DNA from: Bacillus_BD sp963708895
GTDB taxonomy: Bacteria; Bacillota; Bacilli; Bacillales; Cytobacillaceae
Direction: 5' to 3'
Assembly: GCA_963708895.1 (NCBI GenBank)
Contig: CAVPUE010000009.1
Location: 1-64,000 of the forward strand
Length of the DNA stretch: 64,000 nt
A model generated the notes under the pieces. It ran no database searches, was not told the origin of the DNA, and worked only from the letters and a program-made list of their open reading frames with translations. Positions 53,799 to 63,357 of the stretch are shown here, one piece after another; within the stretch, counting starts at the first letter, position 1, and each line of letters begins with the position of its first letter. Position numbers and translations under genes: made by a program.

Positions 53799-54410
53799 CT
53801 CTATACACCTCATAATATTTATTTTTAACTCCAATATACTAATAATGTAATAATATCCCTAATTTTTAGCTTATCATCTATTTATGGTAAGGTTCCCCAT
53901 TATGCATCTAAATGAGGTTTTTATATTGCCTTAAAATAATGACCATTTTATTTTTTAATACCCTTGAATGGATAAGGTTTCAGATTATAACAGTTTGTTT
54001 AACTTTCAACTTGATGTGTTTAAGCTGCGTTCATTCTTAATTATTATTGACCCGAGAAGAAACCCCATACCGATGAACAAAATGGTTGTAATGGTTGTAA
54101 TAATTCTAGTTTTCATTACCAAAGAAGTAGTAAATCCATCTTTAACTGCTTACACCAACACATATGGCCATACTGACTCAAGGCTATTTAATTGTTTATA
54201 TATTTATCATATGGTTTAACGTAAGGAGCATGCAATTATCATAACTTTATACACATCATCTCAAAATATCCCCAAGAAAAAAACCATGATGTTTGTTCAA
54301 CTCTTTTCACATTACTTGTAAAAATCCCTGTTTGAAATGACAGGACTCCCATGAACAAGGGACATTAAAATGTTATATTCCCTTTAATTAAACTTTATAG
54401 GGGGTTTGAA
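53799..54410. other. Intergenic region with rlmH-like repeats and a possible small peptide
   Basis: It contains the 53.88 kb repeat (listed separately) and a weak relative tttatcatatggtttaacgt at 54204-54223. A 36-residue minus-strand frame (54006-54116) encodes a hydrophobic peptide MKTRIITTITTILFIGMGFL, without a Shine-Dalgarno site. Nothing else is recognisable. Confidence 0.35.
53875..53898 (-). repeat. rlmH-3'-end-like repeat at 53.88 kb
   Basis: Plus-strand catctatttatggtaaggtt then cccc. It matches the rlmH end with one base change and a two-base difference near the right edge. Same orientation as rlmH. Confidence 0.75.
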
Positions 54411-55020
54411 ATGAATAATCATTTACTAAGAAAGCTTGCTGTATTCTCAATTATTGGTGGGATTTTTTCAAATCGTAGCAACATTTGGATTTGGATATCA
54501 ATATCTGCTGGGTCATGACACAATGGGAGTAGCTGTAATTGTTGGGTTAATTAATGTATTAGGTATGATTCTTATTTTAATTGGTATGATTGCAGTCTTT
54601 TTATATTCCTATCAAATTAAAGCAAGTCTAAATCTATTTATAAGCTTTATCGTTTTATTCATCGGAAGCATGCTCGAAGTAGGAGGTATGTGGACTGTCA
54701 CTTTTGTATCCCCAATGCTTAAAGTTCATGCTGCAGAATTAGCTTCCACATGGCCATCTCCTTCAGGTGAGGGCTTGATGATCAGTTTACTTCTACTTTT
54801 TATTGGATGGGTTTATTTTGGTATCAGTTTAGCCAAAGTGAAGGTCCTTCCTGTAATTCCAGCAGTTCTAGTCGCTGTATCACTTTTTTTAGATTTTGCT
54901 CCATTAGGCATTGTTAGTAACTTCGGGTCAATTTTCTGGGCAATCGCGATTATTTGGTTGAGTACTGCTGTTTACAAAAGAACAAAAACAGAAGTTGTTA
55001 TAGGAAACGATGCAATATAA
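54411..55020 (+). pseudogene. Six-helix membrane protein (one frameshift)
   Basis: From ATG 54411 (AGGGGG upstream) the frame reads MNNHLLRKLAVFSIIGGIF and shifts by one base in a run of six T near 54468 into QIVATFGFGYQYLLGHDTMG and the rest. Repaired, about 202 residues with six hydrophobic helices. The family is unknown; it has the general look of the 58094 protein (alternating short loops and several HDT/HDV-type motifs). The shift may be a sequencing error. Confidence 0.6.
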
Positions 55021-55065
55021 CCTAACTCATAACTTCATAACAACTTTATTAAAATTACTATATAT

Positions 55066-55097
55066 TAAAAACCCATCTCATCCGAGGTGGATTTTTA
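55066..55097 (+). terminator. Terminator after the membrane-protein gene
   Basis: Stem ccatctc / gaggtgg with a four-base loop and following T run. Confidence 0.7.
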
Positions 55098-55194
55098 ACA
55101 TATAAGAAGGAATATATCCTACTCCTAAATATATATATTAATTAGCCACAGAAACAATACAATCCAAGTTCAATGAGGATGGAGAATCTTCCTA

Positions 55195-57245
55195 ATGAGG
55201 AATAAAGACTTCAACAAAATCCTAAACAATATTATAAAATTTATGTGGATCATTACAGCCCTGATATCAGTTGGGCTCTTCTTTTTTAGTATCTTCATAC
55301 AAAACACCATCTATCAAGTACCTTGCCCTACAAGTGGCTGTTTAGACTTTGGTCAATTAACCTTAGAAGAATCCGCAGAACTTCAAACTATTGGGATCTC
55401 CCTCATTTCCTACGCCTGGTTTAAAACAATAATGAATTTAATTATTGGGTTTGGTTTTTTTTCTGTTGGTATCATTCTATTTTTGAAAAATAGTTCAGAT
55501 ACATTTATCACATTTACTTCAATGATCATTATCGCCTATGGTGCTAATTTTGGTATGGATACATTAAGTCATGCTTTATCCCAATATCATGTTGATGACA
55601 AACTATATTGACTTTGTAGCTTCTGGAATCGTTGTTTTTCTTTTTTTATTTCCCGATGGGAGATTTGTGCCTAAATGGACCATTGGCATTTCAGCTTTGT
55701 GGATGTATCTTTCATATAGTCGAATTTTTATGCCCGAATTCCATTTTAAATCCAGAATTATGGCCATTTTGGCTTGATATCGCTGGGTGGATGGGTTTCT
55801 ATATATTGGTCTTCTATGCGCAGCTCTATCGATTTCGAAAAGTCTCGAACTCTGTTCAAAAACAACAAGCAAAATGGTTACTTGTTAGCATTATTATTAT
55901 TATTTTACACATTGGTTGGATAGGTATTTTTGGTGATGAACAAGGTGCTATTTTTAAAGTTATTACTTCCTGTTGATGACAATCACAATCATAGTAATAC
56001 CTGTTTCTTTGGCTATTAGTATATTGCAATATAAGTTGTGGAATTTAGACATCTATATTAACCGTTTTGTTTTATATATCATGCTAAGTAGTCTTGTAGC
56101 GATCATCTATGCAAGCATTATCGGAATACTTGGAACAATATTTCAGCATAGGTGGTTTTTTCATTTCCTTTATTGCCGTAGGAGTCACTGCCATACTCTT
56201 CGAACCGATTAAAGGGAAATTACAAGCTGCTATTAACCGTTTGATGTATGGAGAAAGTCGTTCTCCATACGCTGCTTTGTCCATGTTAGGACAAAAGTTA
56301 GAAGCAACGTCAGACACAAGAACTGTTCTTTCTTCCGTTGTTGAAACGATTAGTCAGGTGTTAAAACTGCCTTACGCAGCCATCTATCTTTTCACAGAAA
56401 ATTCTTTTCAATTAGCTGCTGAGTATGGCAATCTGAATACCTCATTAATGAGAATAAATTTAGTTTATCAGAAGGAGAAGGTTGGGGAGCTATTCCTTGG
56501 AACAAGGACCTTAAATGAGGGGTTCTCTGATTACGAACAACGCTTGATTCAGGATCTTGTACGTCAAGTAGGTATTGCTGTGTATTCAGTAAAAGTCACA
56601 ACAGATTTAATGAAGTCTAGGGAAAATCTTGTTAAGGCCCGGGAAGAAGAAAGAAAGAGAATCCGAAGAGACCTCCACGATGGTTTAGGTCCGCAGCTTG
56701 CAAGCTTAGGAATGAATATAGAGGCTGCGCGTAATTTATATCAAATAAACCACAAAGCTGGTGATGAACTATTGATAACTACCCATAAACAATTAAAGGA
56801 TGCCATCAATGACATTCGTCAACTTGTCTACGATTTACGACCACCTATCCTAGATGAATTAGGTCTCACATTTGCTATTAATGAATTAATTAGACAATAC
56901 AGTCATAGTGAAATAAATTTTAAGGTTTTTGTGCCTCCCAGTGTATCCACATTACCTGCAGCAATAGAAATTGCTACATATCGTATTATTCAAGAATCAA
57001 TTTCTAATGTCATTCGTCATTCAAATGCAACGGAATGTAAAATTAAAATAACCATGACTAACTTCCTTAAAATTGAGATTACGGACAACGGTAAAGGGAT
57101 TTCTTTTAATTCAAAAAAGGGAATTGGGATGGCCTCTATGCGAGAAAGGACAGAGGAATTGAACGGAACTTTTCATGTCATTTCTACTCCTGAGCAAGGT
57201 GTGAGTATTCAAGCAATTTTTCCATTAATGGATAAGGAGGCTTAG
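55195..57245 (+). pseudogene. ComP/NarX-like membrane histidine kinase (several frameshifts)
   Basis: Five overlapping frames add up to one kinase. Membrane part: MRNKDFNKILNNIIKFMWII, FVASGIVVFLFLFPDGRFVP, DIAGWMGFYILVFYAQLYRF, and LQYKLWNLDIYINRFVLYIM, which resembles ComP-like sensors. Shifts occur near 55600, 55735, 55960 and 56145; two can be explained by T or A runs. From 56140 the frame is intact: GAF-like domain, HisKA_3 box RRDLHDGLGPQLASLG and HATPase ESISNVIRHSNA. Its partner regulator also has a shift. It could be a decayed gene or a poor assembly region. Confidence 0.8.
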
Positions 57246-57247
57246 TT

Positions 57248-57942
57248 ATGGAAAGGATAAAAATTTTATTTGCTGATGACCATACTTTGTTTCGTGATGG
57301 TTTAAGAAATTTACTTACTTCTATTTCGGACTTTGAAATCATCGGTGAGGCTACTTCTGGAGAAGAGGCTATTACTCTAGCAAACTCCTACAACCTGATA
57401 TTATCTTAATGGATATAAAAATGCCTACTATTAACGGTATTGAAGCAACAAAGGAAATACTCGCTAAAAACCCTCACATAGGTATCATTATGTTCACCAT
57501 GTTCGAGGACGATAATTCGGTATTTGCTGCTATGAGAGCAGGAGCTAAAGGTTATCTTCTTAAAGGTGCTAGTCAAGAGGAAACCCTTCGTGCCATTCGT
57601 GCGATTGCCAGTGGCGAAGCAATTTTCAGTCCGTCCATTGCGGCGAGACTCATACACTACTTTAATTACATGAGCAAAAGTCAAGAAAATATTGCTTTTC
57701 CAGAACTGACCAGTAGAGAAAGACAAATCTTAAACCTTATTGTTCAGGGGACTAAAAATGAAGGTATTGCAGAAAGACTTGGTTTAAGTTCAAAAACCGT
57801 CAGAAACCATGTTTCAAATATTTATAATAAGTTACAAGTTGCCGATCGATTTGAAGCTATAAAACGAGCTAAAGAGGGAGGGTATGGAATAATAAAATTA
57901 CAGCTGTTTATAGTGGAAAGGTTAATCCAGCAAACTTCTTAA
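57248..57942 (+). pseudogene. NarL/LuxR-family response regulator (one frameshift)
   Basis: Starts two bases after the kinase stop: MERIKILFADDHTLFRDGLR with the acidic pocket. A one-base deletion near 57390 shifts the frame between AITLANS and LQPDIILMDIKMPTINGIEA, which carries the phosphorylated aspartate. The C-terminal helix-turn-helix (LTSRERQILNLIVQGTKNEG, LSSKTVRNHVSNIYNKL) is intact. Cognate of the preceding kinase. Confidence 0.85.
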
Positions 57943-58090
57943 TTATTTTAACGTATGATAAACTATATCTAAATTTTACTGTAATAAGTATCTCTTCCCT
58001 ATCCATAGAACAACTTTTGGAAGAATATATTCTTGGAATTTACTGTTCCAGTCACCATTATGTGGTGGAGAGGTACTAAAGCACCTCATT

Positions 58091-58108
58091 CCTATGATAC
58101 GGTTCACG
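58091..58108 (-). repeat. rlmH-3'-end-like repeat at 58.10 kb
   Basis: Contains tatgatacggttcac, equal to the rlmH end (tatggtacggttcac) except for one base; the flanks are not conserved. Same orientation as rlmH. The start codon of the next gene is inside it. Confidence 0.6.
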
Positions 58109-58684
58109 GCTGCCGTCGGAGCAATAACTGGCGGAGGGCTCTTGGCCATTAATATTATCTGGCAAGGTTATCTTGATTTGACATCAGGAGGTGACAGTTT
58201 TCTTCATGACGTTACTCACGTTGCCTATTACCTTAATAGTGCAATGATACTTTTTGCTATGTGTGGATTGTTAATTGGACTTTTCTCATTAAATGATCAC
58301 ATTAAAGCTACAACTACAAAGGTAGGCTTCTTGTGGCGAACTGGAATTTTTCTTTCAGGGCTCGGTCAAGGACTATTCGGAATTGGAGCATTAGCGTTTT
58401 TCATACATGGTTTCCTTGACCTAGGGAGTTTCCTCGAAACGGTAAATTTAGTTTCAGGTATTAGTAGCATAGTAATGTTCCTCGGCGCACTTCCGCTTGG
58501 TATTTTTTTAATCCGTATCAAAACATTTCCTCGATTCGGTTCCATTTTATTTATCCTTTCGGTTCCTGTGTTTGTTATCGCTACGTTCTTCATTTACAAT
58601 ATGAACGCACTCATCGGCGGAATATTATTCGGTGGTGTTTACAGTTTGGCATGGATCATTACTGGATTCTATTTACGGAAATAG
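58094..58684 (+). CDS. Six-helix membrane protein of unknown function
   Basis: 196 residues with six hydrophobic helices and short loops (FLHDVTHVAYYLNSAM, GFLDLGSFLETVNLVSGISS). The ATG lies in the rlmH-like repeat, and the nearest Shine-Dalgarno-like sequence (GGAGAGG) is about 18 bases upstream, so the original 5' end may have been replaced when the segment was joined here. Terminator aacagggggc...gcctcctgttt follows at about 58700-58747. Confidence 0.6.
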   Translation: MIRFTAAVGAITGGGLLAINIIWQGYLDLTSGGDSFLHDVTHVAYYLNSAMILFAMCGLLIGLFSLNDHIKATTTKVGFLWRTGIFLSGLGQGLFGIGALAFFIHGFLDLGSFLETVNLVSGISSIVMFLGALPLGIFLIRIKTFPRFGSILFILSVPVFVIATFFIYNMNALIGGILFGGVYSLAWIITGFYLRK

Positions 58685-58828
58685 CATAATACTAACAAAA
58701 AAACAGGGGGCTTCTCTACTTCAAAGTAGGGTACTGCCTCCTGTTTCTATTAAAATTGAAACCCACTACTATTTTTTATACGCCCTATTGTACAAAATAA
58801 CCACAAATGAATTAACTATAGACGAGCT

Positions 58829-58941
58829 TTTTTTTGCTTAGACCAAGCGTCTCTGCAGTTGAAGTATGAATTTCGTGCAGAAGTTCTGGATTTTCCATTT
58901 GTGACACACCATAAGAAGGAAGCATTTCTTTTATTTTCGGT
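58829..58941 (-). pseudogene. 3' fragment of an mqo gene
   Basis: The minus strand encodes KIKEMLPSYGVSQMENPELL then HEIHTSTAETLGLSKKK, matching the C-terminus of the intact Mqo at 26027 (KIKEMIPSYGVSLVENPELF...). The bases also align. Only about 38 codons remain, truncated exactly where YheC/D-like sequence begins on the other strand. Confidence 0.8.
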
Positions 58942-58944
58942 TCC

Positions 58945-59459
58945 TACTTTTTCATATGCTATGGAAAACATTTTTCTAATACCTTTATCCAAAAACCTCA
59001 TTTACTGCTACCGTTTTGATCGTCCCTTTGATTTTCGGATCGTTATGCATAAAACCAATGGAGAATGGGAAAGATCCGCATGGTGTGCAAAAATTTCACC
59101 TCCTAAATTGGTTGTTACCAATCATGCTAAAGGAGGTATCATTATAACTGCAGAACAGGCATTAGAAGCTAATAAAAATAGCTTTGATTATAAAAAAGCA
59201 CTGTATGACTTAAACGATGTATGTTTCAAAATATGTAAGTTGTATGATTCTCATTTCTCATTTTGTATTCTAGGACTGGATATGGCTATTGATAAAAATG
59301 GACATATTTGGTTTATTGAAGCAAACACTCTGGCCTGATCATAGCATGTTCCGTAAATTAGGAGATCCACTAATATATAAAAGATTAAGAAAAAAAGATC
59401 GTCAAATTCGGAGAACTAGCAGTCGATTATTAGAAGAACTCAAAAAGAAGTCGGAATAA
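58945..59459 (+). pseudogene. YheC/YheD-type ATP-grasp protein, C-terminal remnant
   Basis: Encodes RPFDFRIVMHKTNGEWERSA and then CAKISPPKLVVTNHAKGG, GHIWFIEANT, typical of the spore-associated YheC/YheD ATP-grasp family. A shift near 59330 changes frame to LWPDHSMFRKLGDPLIYKRL and the tail ending LLEELKKKSE. The N-terminal two thirds are absent and fused to the mqo scrap. Confidence 0.75.
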
Positions 59460-59616
59460 AGATGTCTATCAACCATAAATCTAATACCTCATAATCATCA
59501 ACCGTATGTATTGTAAAAGAATAACCATTCCTTTAATTGAATGGGACATCTCACCCTTTTTTCACAGCTATTTTACGATAAGTTCCATCGGGGTGTAAAA
59601 CCTTTTGAAGGATAGT

Positions 59617-59650
59617 AAAAACCGCATCTATTTATGGTACGGTTCACCCC
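59617..59650 (-). repeat. rlmH 3' end: reference copy of the repeat (putative attachment site)
   Basis: On the coding strand: ggggtgaaccgtaccataaa followed by tagatgcggttttt. It encodes the conserved GEPYHK end of RlmH and its TAG stop, and forms a hairpin (aaccgta pairing with tgcggtt) with T run, so it is also the rlmH terminator. In staphylococci the same place is the SCC attachment site, whose core likewise covers the codons for the RlmH C-terminus. Confidence 0.8.
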
Positions 59651-60107
59651 GATTTATCCGAAAAGCCCGGTACACTTGCTCCAATAAAATCAGGCGCATG
59701 AGCTGATGGGGGAAGGTCATTTTGGAAAAGGAGAGCTTTTCATCTGCTCGTTTTAACACCTCATGGCTTAACCCTAATGAGCCGCCAATCACAAAGGCAA
59801 TTTTACTTTTTCCATAGGTAGCCAGTTTATCAAGGGAATCTGCTAATTCCTCTGAGGATTTCATTTTCCCATCTATTGCAAGTGCAATCACATATGTATC
59901 AGGGGAAAGCTTACCTAGTAGCTTTTCACCCTCTTTCTGTTTCACTTGTTCCATTTCAGCAGGGCTTAATTCCTCAGGTGCCTTTTCATCAGGCATTTCA
60001 ATCACTTCTATTTTGGTATAGCTTGATAATCTCTTTAAATATTCATCAATTCCCGCTTTTAAATACTTTTCTTTTAATTTTCCAATTGTAATAATTGAGA
60101 TATTCAC
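59628..60107 (-). CDS. rlmH: 23S rRNA (pseudouridine1915-N3)-methyltransferase RlmH
   Basis: SPOUT methyltransferase of 159 residues (normal length; B. subtilis YydA, S. aureus OrfX). MNISIITIGKLKEKYLKAGI at the start, the SAM-knot segment KIAFVIGGSLGLSHEV, and the C-terminal YRAFRINRGEPYHK are diagnostic. It methylates m3-pseudouridine 1915 in helix 69. Its final codons form the repeat that recurs through the region to its left. Confidence 0.97.
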   Translation of the reverse strand: MNISIITIGKLKEKYLKAGIDEYLKRLSSYTKIEVIEMPDEKAPEELSPAEMEQVKQKEGEKLLGKLSPDTYVIALAIDGKMKSSEELADSLDKLATYGKSKIAFVIGGSLGLSHEVLKRADEKLSFSKMTFPHQLMRLILLEQVYRAFRINRGEPYHK

Positions 60108-60110
60108 AAC

Positions 60111-60394
60111 TTATCCTCACTTTATAAACATTTTACAAACAAGTTATCCACAGGAGTTATCCACATATTCACAATTTTACCCACATTTTGTATGGAAGCA
60201 TTCGTTCCCTACTATATATACAAGCTCCATTATTTAGGCTGTTTATATCTGAAAATTCCACATATTCCCCATAAAGTCCCGTATTCCGTACACTAAAACA
60301 CACTATAATCTATCAACATGTGGATATCTTTACTAATCATATCATATCCGAAAAAAAACAGGAAAGCATCTCTGCCTTCCTGTTTTTATCCACA
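60111..60394. other. DnaA-box cluster between rlmH and htrC
   Basis: Three perfect TTATCCACA boxes lie at 60144-60152, 60157-60165 and 60386-60394; near-matches TTATCCTCA (60111-60119) and TGTGGATAT (60319-60327) accompany them. In B. subtilis the intergenic region at yydA (rlmH) is one of the known oriC-proximal DnaA-box clusters that titrate DnaA and delay initiation, so conserved function is likely. There is no gene in this stretch. Confidence 0.85.
60353..60387 (-). terminator. Terminator after htrC
   Basis: Stem aaaacaggaa / ttcctgtttt with A/T flanks, just past the htrC stop. Confidence 0.8.
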
Positions 60395-60395
60395 G

Positions 60396-61646
60396 TTAAT
60401 AAGTTTCACCAGCTAATGTTAAGGTCGTTTCTTGTTCTTTTCCCTCACGATAAAATTTAACAGTCATTTTATCACCAATCTGTTTATCATTATATAAATG
60501 TTTACGTAAGGAAATAACATCTGAAATCTGTTTCCCATCCATTTCAACAATGACATCTAATTCCTGTAAGCCTGCTGTATGTGCAGGTGAATTTCGAAGG
60601 ACACTTTCAATGATTACTCCTTCTTTCATCCCATTAGGAAGCAATAACGTCTCATGTTGATGATAAGAAGAGATCTCTGTCAAATTTCGAAGCGTAATTC
60701 CCATTGTTGGTCTCTTTACTTCACCAAACTTCTCTAGATCTTCAATAATTGGGATTGCTGAATTAATAGGAATCGAAAGTCCTATTCCTTCTACCGCTTC
60801 CTGTGCAATCTTCATCGAGTTAATTCCAATGACTTGTCCTGCAATATTAATGAGTGCTCCACCACTATTTCCAGGGTTAATCGCCGCATCGGTTTGAAGA
60901 ACCTCCACTTGCCAATCCTCTATACCATCTCCATTTAAATCAACGGGAATCGTTCGTTCTAATCCAGATACGATTCCACTTGTGACAGAACCGGAAAATC
61001 CCAAACCCAATGGATTTCCAATTGCAATAACTGGTTCACCGGCTTTTAAAGTATCAGAGTCGCCAAATTCAGCAATTGTTTTAATTGGACCACTATCAAC
61101 CTCAATGACAGCTAAATCCGTCCAAGGATCGGTTCCAACCATTCTAGCAGGTATTTTCGTTCCATCTGCTAATGTTACTTCTAGTTGATCTGCACCTTCA
61201 ATAACATGATTATTTGTTACGATGTAAGCCATATCTCCTGCCTTTTTGTAGATGACACCAGAACCAGTACCGGCCTCTTGGTTACCACCCTGTTGATCCA
61301 ACCAAAAGCTTGAAGATTGTAGATTTGTAATTCCTACTACGGCATCACCGGCTTTTTCTACAGCCTCTGTAATCCCTGTTTCTACTTCAAGTGAGACATC
61401 TTGGGTAATGGTATTCTTATCACTTCCACTTTCCCTTTCCTTCACTGTAACTCCATTTATAGGCTCAACAGAATATGGAAGGAGTCCAACGTTAGATAGT
61501 GTAGGTATGGTAAAAATGACAAGCAAGGCACCTACAACTGCACCTATTAATCCTGTAAAAAAGTAACTTCCTTTTTTTGTTTTTTGTTGTGGTCTATACC
61601 GATTTTCTTCTTCTTGTTGATCATAGAAACCCAAATCGACATCCAT
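60396..61646 (-). CDS. htrC: HtrC (YycK) membrane-anchored serine protease
   Basis: DegP/HtrA-type protease of 416 residues: cytoplasmic tail, one membrane helix (about 28-50), a trypsin-like domain and one PDZ domain. Triad: His in VTNNHVIEGA, Asp in WTDLAVIEVD, Ser in NPGNSGGALIN. Last gene of the wal operon in many bacilli; degrades misfolded exported proteins. ATG 61646 after GGGAGAAAGG is favoured over the frame start at 61664. Confidence 0.94.
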   Translation of the reverse strand: MDVDLGFYDQQEEENRYRPQQKTKKGSYFFTGLIGAVVGALLVIFTIPTLSNVGLLPYSVEPINGVTVKERESGSDKNTITQDVSLEVETGITEAVEKAGDAVVGITNLQSSSFWLDQQGGNQEAGTGSGVIYKKAGDMAYIVTNNHVIEGADQLEVTLADGTKIPARMVGTDPWTDLAVIEVDSGPIKTIAEFGDSDTLKAGEPVIAIGNPLGLGFSGSVTSGIVSGLERTIPVDLNGDGIEDWQVEVLQTDAAINPGNSGGALINIAGQVIGINSMKIAQEAVEGIGLSIPINSAIPIIEDLEKFGEVKRPTMGITLRNLTEISSYHQHETLLLPNGMKEGVIIESVLRNSPAHTAGLQELDVIVEMDGKQISDVISLRKHLYNDKQIGDKMTVKFYREGKEQETTLTLAGETY

Positions 61647-61738
61647 CCTTTCTCCCTTACTCACTATGTCTTATTTTACCTATCTATACATTATTATACT
61701 CGTCTATGACTTCTAAAAAAATTAAGAGCAAAAACCCC

Positions 61739-62533
61739 TTAAACAGCTGTTAAGGGGGTTGGATTCTTTGGATCTGTATCAAAAAGGGAAAATTGTTCTC
61801 CCACAATAATTCCTTTACTTTCAAGCGTTTGTGCAACTGACATTCTAGCTAAATCTTTCATATTATTATCCATACTTAAATGAGCAAGGTAAATCCGTTT
61901 CGTGTTATCTCCAACGACATCGCTCATCGCAAGTGCTGCATCTTCATTCGATACATGTCCGACATCACTTAAAATTCTTCGCTTAATATTCCAAGGGTAT
62001 TTCCCCATGCGAAGCATACTCACATCATGGTTACTTTCAAATACGTAAATATCTGCATTTGAAATAATTCCCTTCATACGATCACTAACATATCCTGTAT
62101 CCGTAATTAAAACGATCTTTTTTCCTTCATGATGAAAAATATAAAACATTGGCTCTGCGGCATCATGTGATACCCCAAATGACTCAATATCGATGGAGCC
62201 AAAGCTTTTTACACTTTCCATATTAAAAATAAATTTTTGATCTGTTGGTACTTCCCCAATTAAAGGATCCATCGCTTTCCATGTTTTTTCATTCGCATAA
62301 ACGGGTAATTTATATCTTCTCGCAAGGATTCCGACACCCTTAATATGATCACTATGTTCATGTGTCACAAAAATCCCAGAAAGATCTTTTATATCTCGGC
62401 CAATTTGTTGGAATAATCCTTCCATCGCTTTTCCGCTTAAACCGGCGTCAACTAAGAAAGAATGTTCTTCCGTTTCTACAAAAATGGCATTTCCTGTACT
62501 CCCGCTTGCGAGAACACTAAAGTTCAACGCCAT
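61739..62533 (-). CDS. walJ: WalJ (YycJ) metallo-beta-lactamase-fold protein
   Basis: 264 residues. The metal site is THEHSDHIKG near 57-66, with later histidines in YLAHLS and SNHDVSML. Conserved member of the walRK operon; it has exonuclease-like nuclease fold and has been linked to mismatch repair and to coordinating cell-wall and DNA metabolism. Starts seven bases after walI ends. Confidence 0.95.
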   Translation of the reverse strand: MALNFSVLASGSTGNAIFVETEEHSFLVDAGLSGKAMEGLFQQIGRDIKDLSGIFVTHEHSDHIKGVGILARRYKLPVYANEKTWKAMDPLIGEVPTDQKFIFNMESVKSFGSIDIESFGVSHDAAEPMFYIFHHEGKKIVLITDTGYVSDRMKGIISNADIYVFESNHDVSMLRMGKYPWNIKRRILSDVGHVSNEDAALAMSDVVGDNTKRIYLAHLSMDNNMKDLARMSVAQTLESKGIIVGEQFSLFDTDPKNPTPLTAV

Positions 62534-62539
62534 AACTCC

Positions 62540-63357
62540 TCACTCCATTACTTTTTCTGTAGTCTTCTTTAATTCTTTTGTTATAATTTCGCCTTCAAAG
62601 GCACTTACATACAATTTTCCTTTACCCTCTACATTAAAACACCAAGCTGGGTTTAATACTTGTGTGGTATCTGAAAGTTCGGTAAATGTATAATAGCCTA
62701 ATTCTGGATCGGTTATTTTACTATTTGATGGTAATTCTTCATTTTTGTATAAGACTTCAATCGCCTTGATTGGTTGAATAATCTTTTCTGGATTTGATAA
62801 CTCCTGGATATCCTCAAGATAGCTTTGAGTATAGGAGTAGATCTCATTCTCACCATTCACGTTAAATTCAAGTCTTGCTTTATCATTTTCAAATAGTGGT
62901 TTATCCTTATATTGCTGCGTATAAATAATTGAAGAACCGTCACTGCTCTTTTTCCAAAAACGATATTGATCTCCATACAAAACATTTTCTTTAATAAAAT
63001 TATTTAATTCCGTTGGTCCAAACTTTTCTGTTATCGCTAAGGGTTCTTTTAGAATCGAAACAAGTTCGGTATTACTGATTAATCGTAACCATTTGGTTCG
63101 ATAATATCGACTTCTGTGTATCCTCTATAGTAAAAATTTTAGAATTAGCCTTTAAAGTAAAATCCTCTACATACTGTCTCAGGCAATGGACCATATTCAA
63201 TTCCTTCTGCTTTTAATTTAGTTTCAATAGAAGAATCGATATTAGCTTTAACATCAACCACATTTGAGTCTATTACTTTAACGAACTCATAGATCAAATA
63301 TAGATCAAGAATAAGGAAGGAAATAATAAATATGTTTTTAATCTTACTCCAATCCAA
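62540..63357 (-). pseudogene. walI: WalI (YycI), frameshifted
   Basis: N-terminus MDWSKIKNIFIISFLILDLY with the membrane anchor is intact; the frame shifts near 63181 (LPETV becoming RQYVEDFTLKANSKIF) and again near 63080 (before SNTELVSILKEPL). The remainder through YGDQYRFWKK to the end is intact. Repaired length is about 272 residues, as in other bacilli. WalI with WalH restrains the WalK kinase. Disruption of a normally intact core gene suggests sequence indels. Confidence 0.88.

Noticed and set aside
53968..54219. An 83-residue plus-strand ORF
   Set aside because: No Shine-Dalgarno site; composition reflects the complement of a hydrophobic minus-strand frame.
49986..59650. A complete staphylococcal-type SCC element
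   Set aside because: No ccr recombinase gene or typical SCC cargo is present; only the repeat pattern at rlmH supports the analogy.
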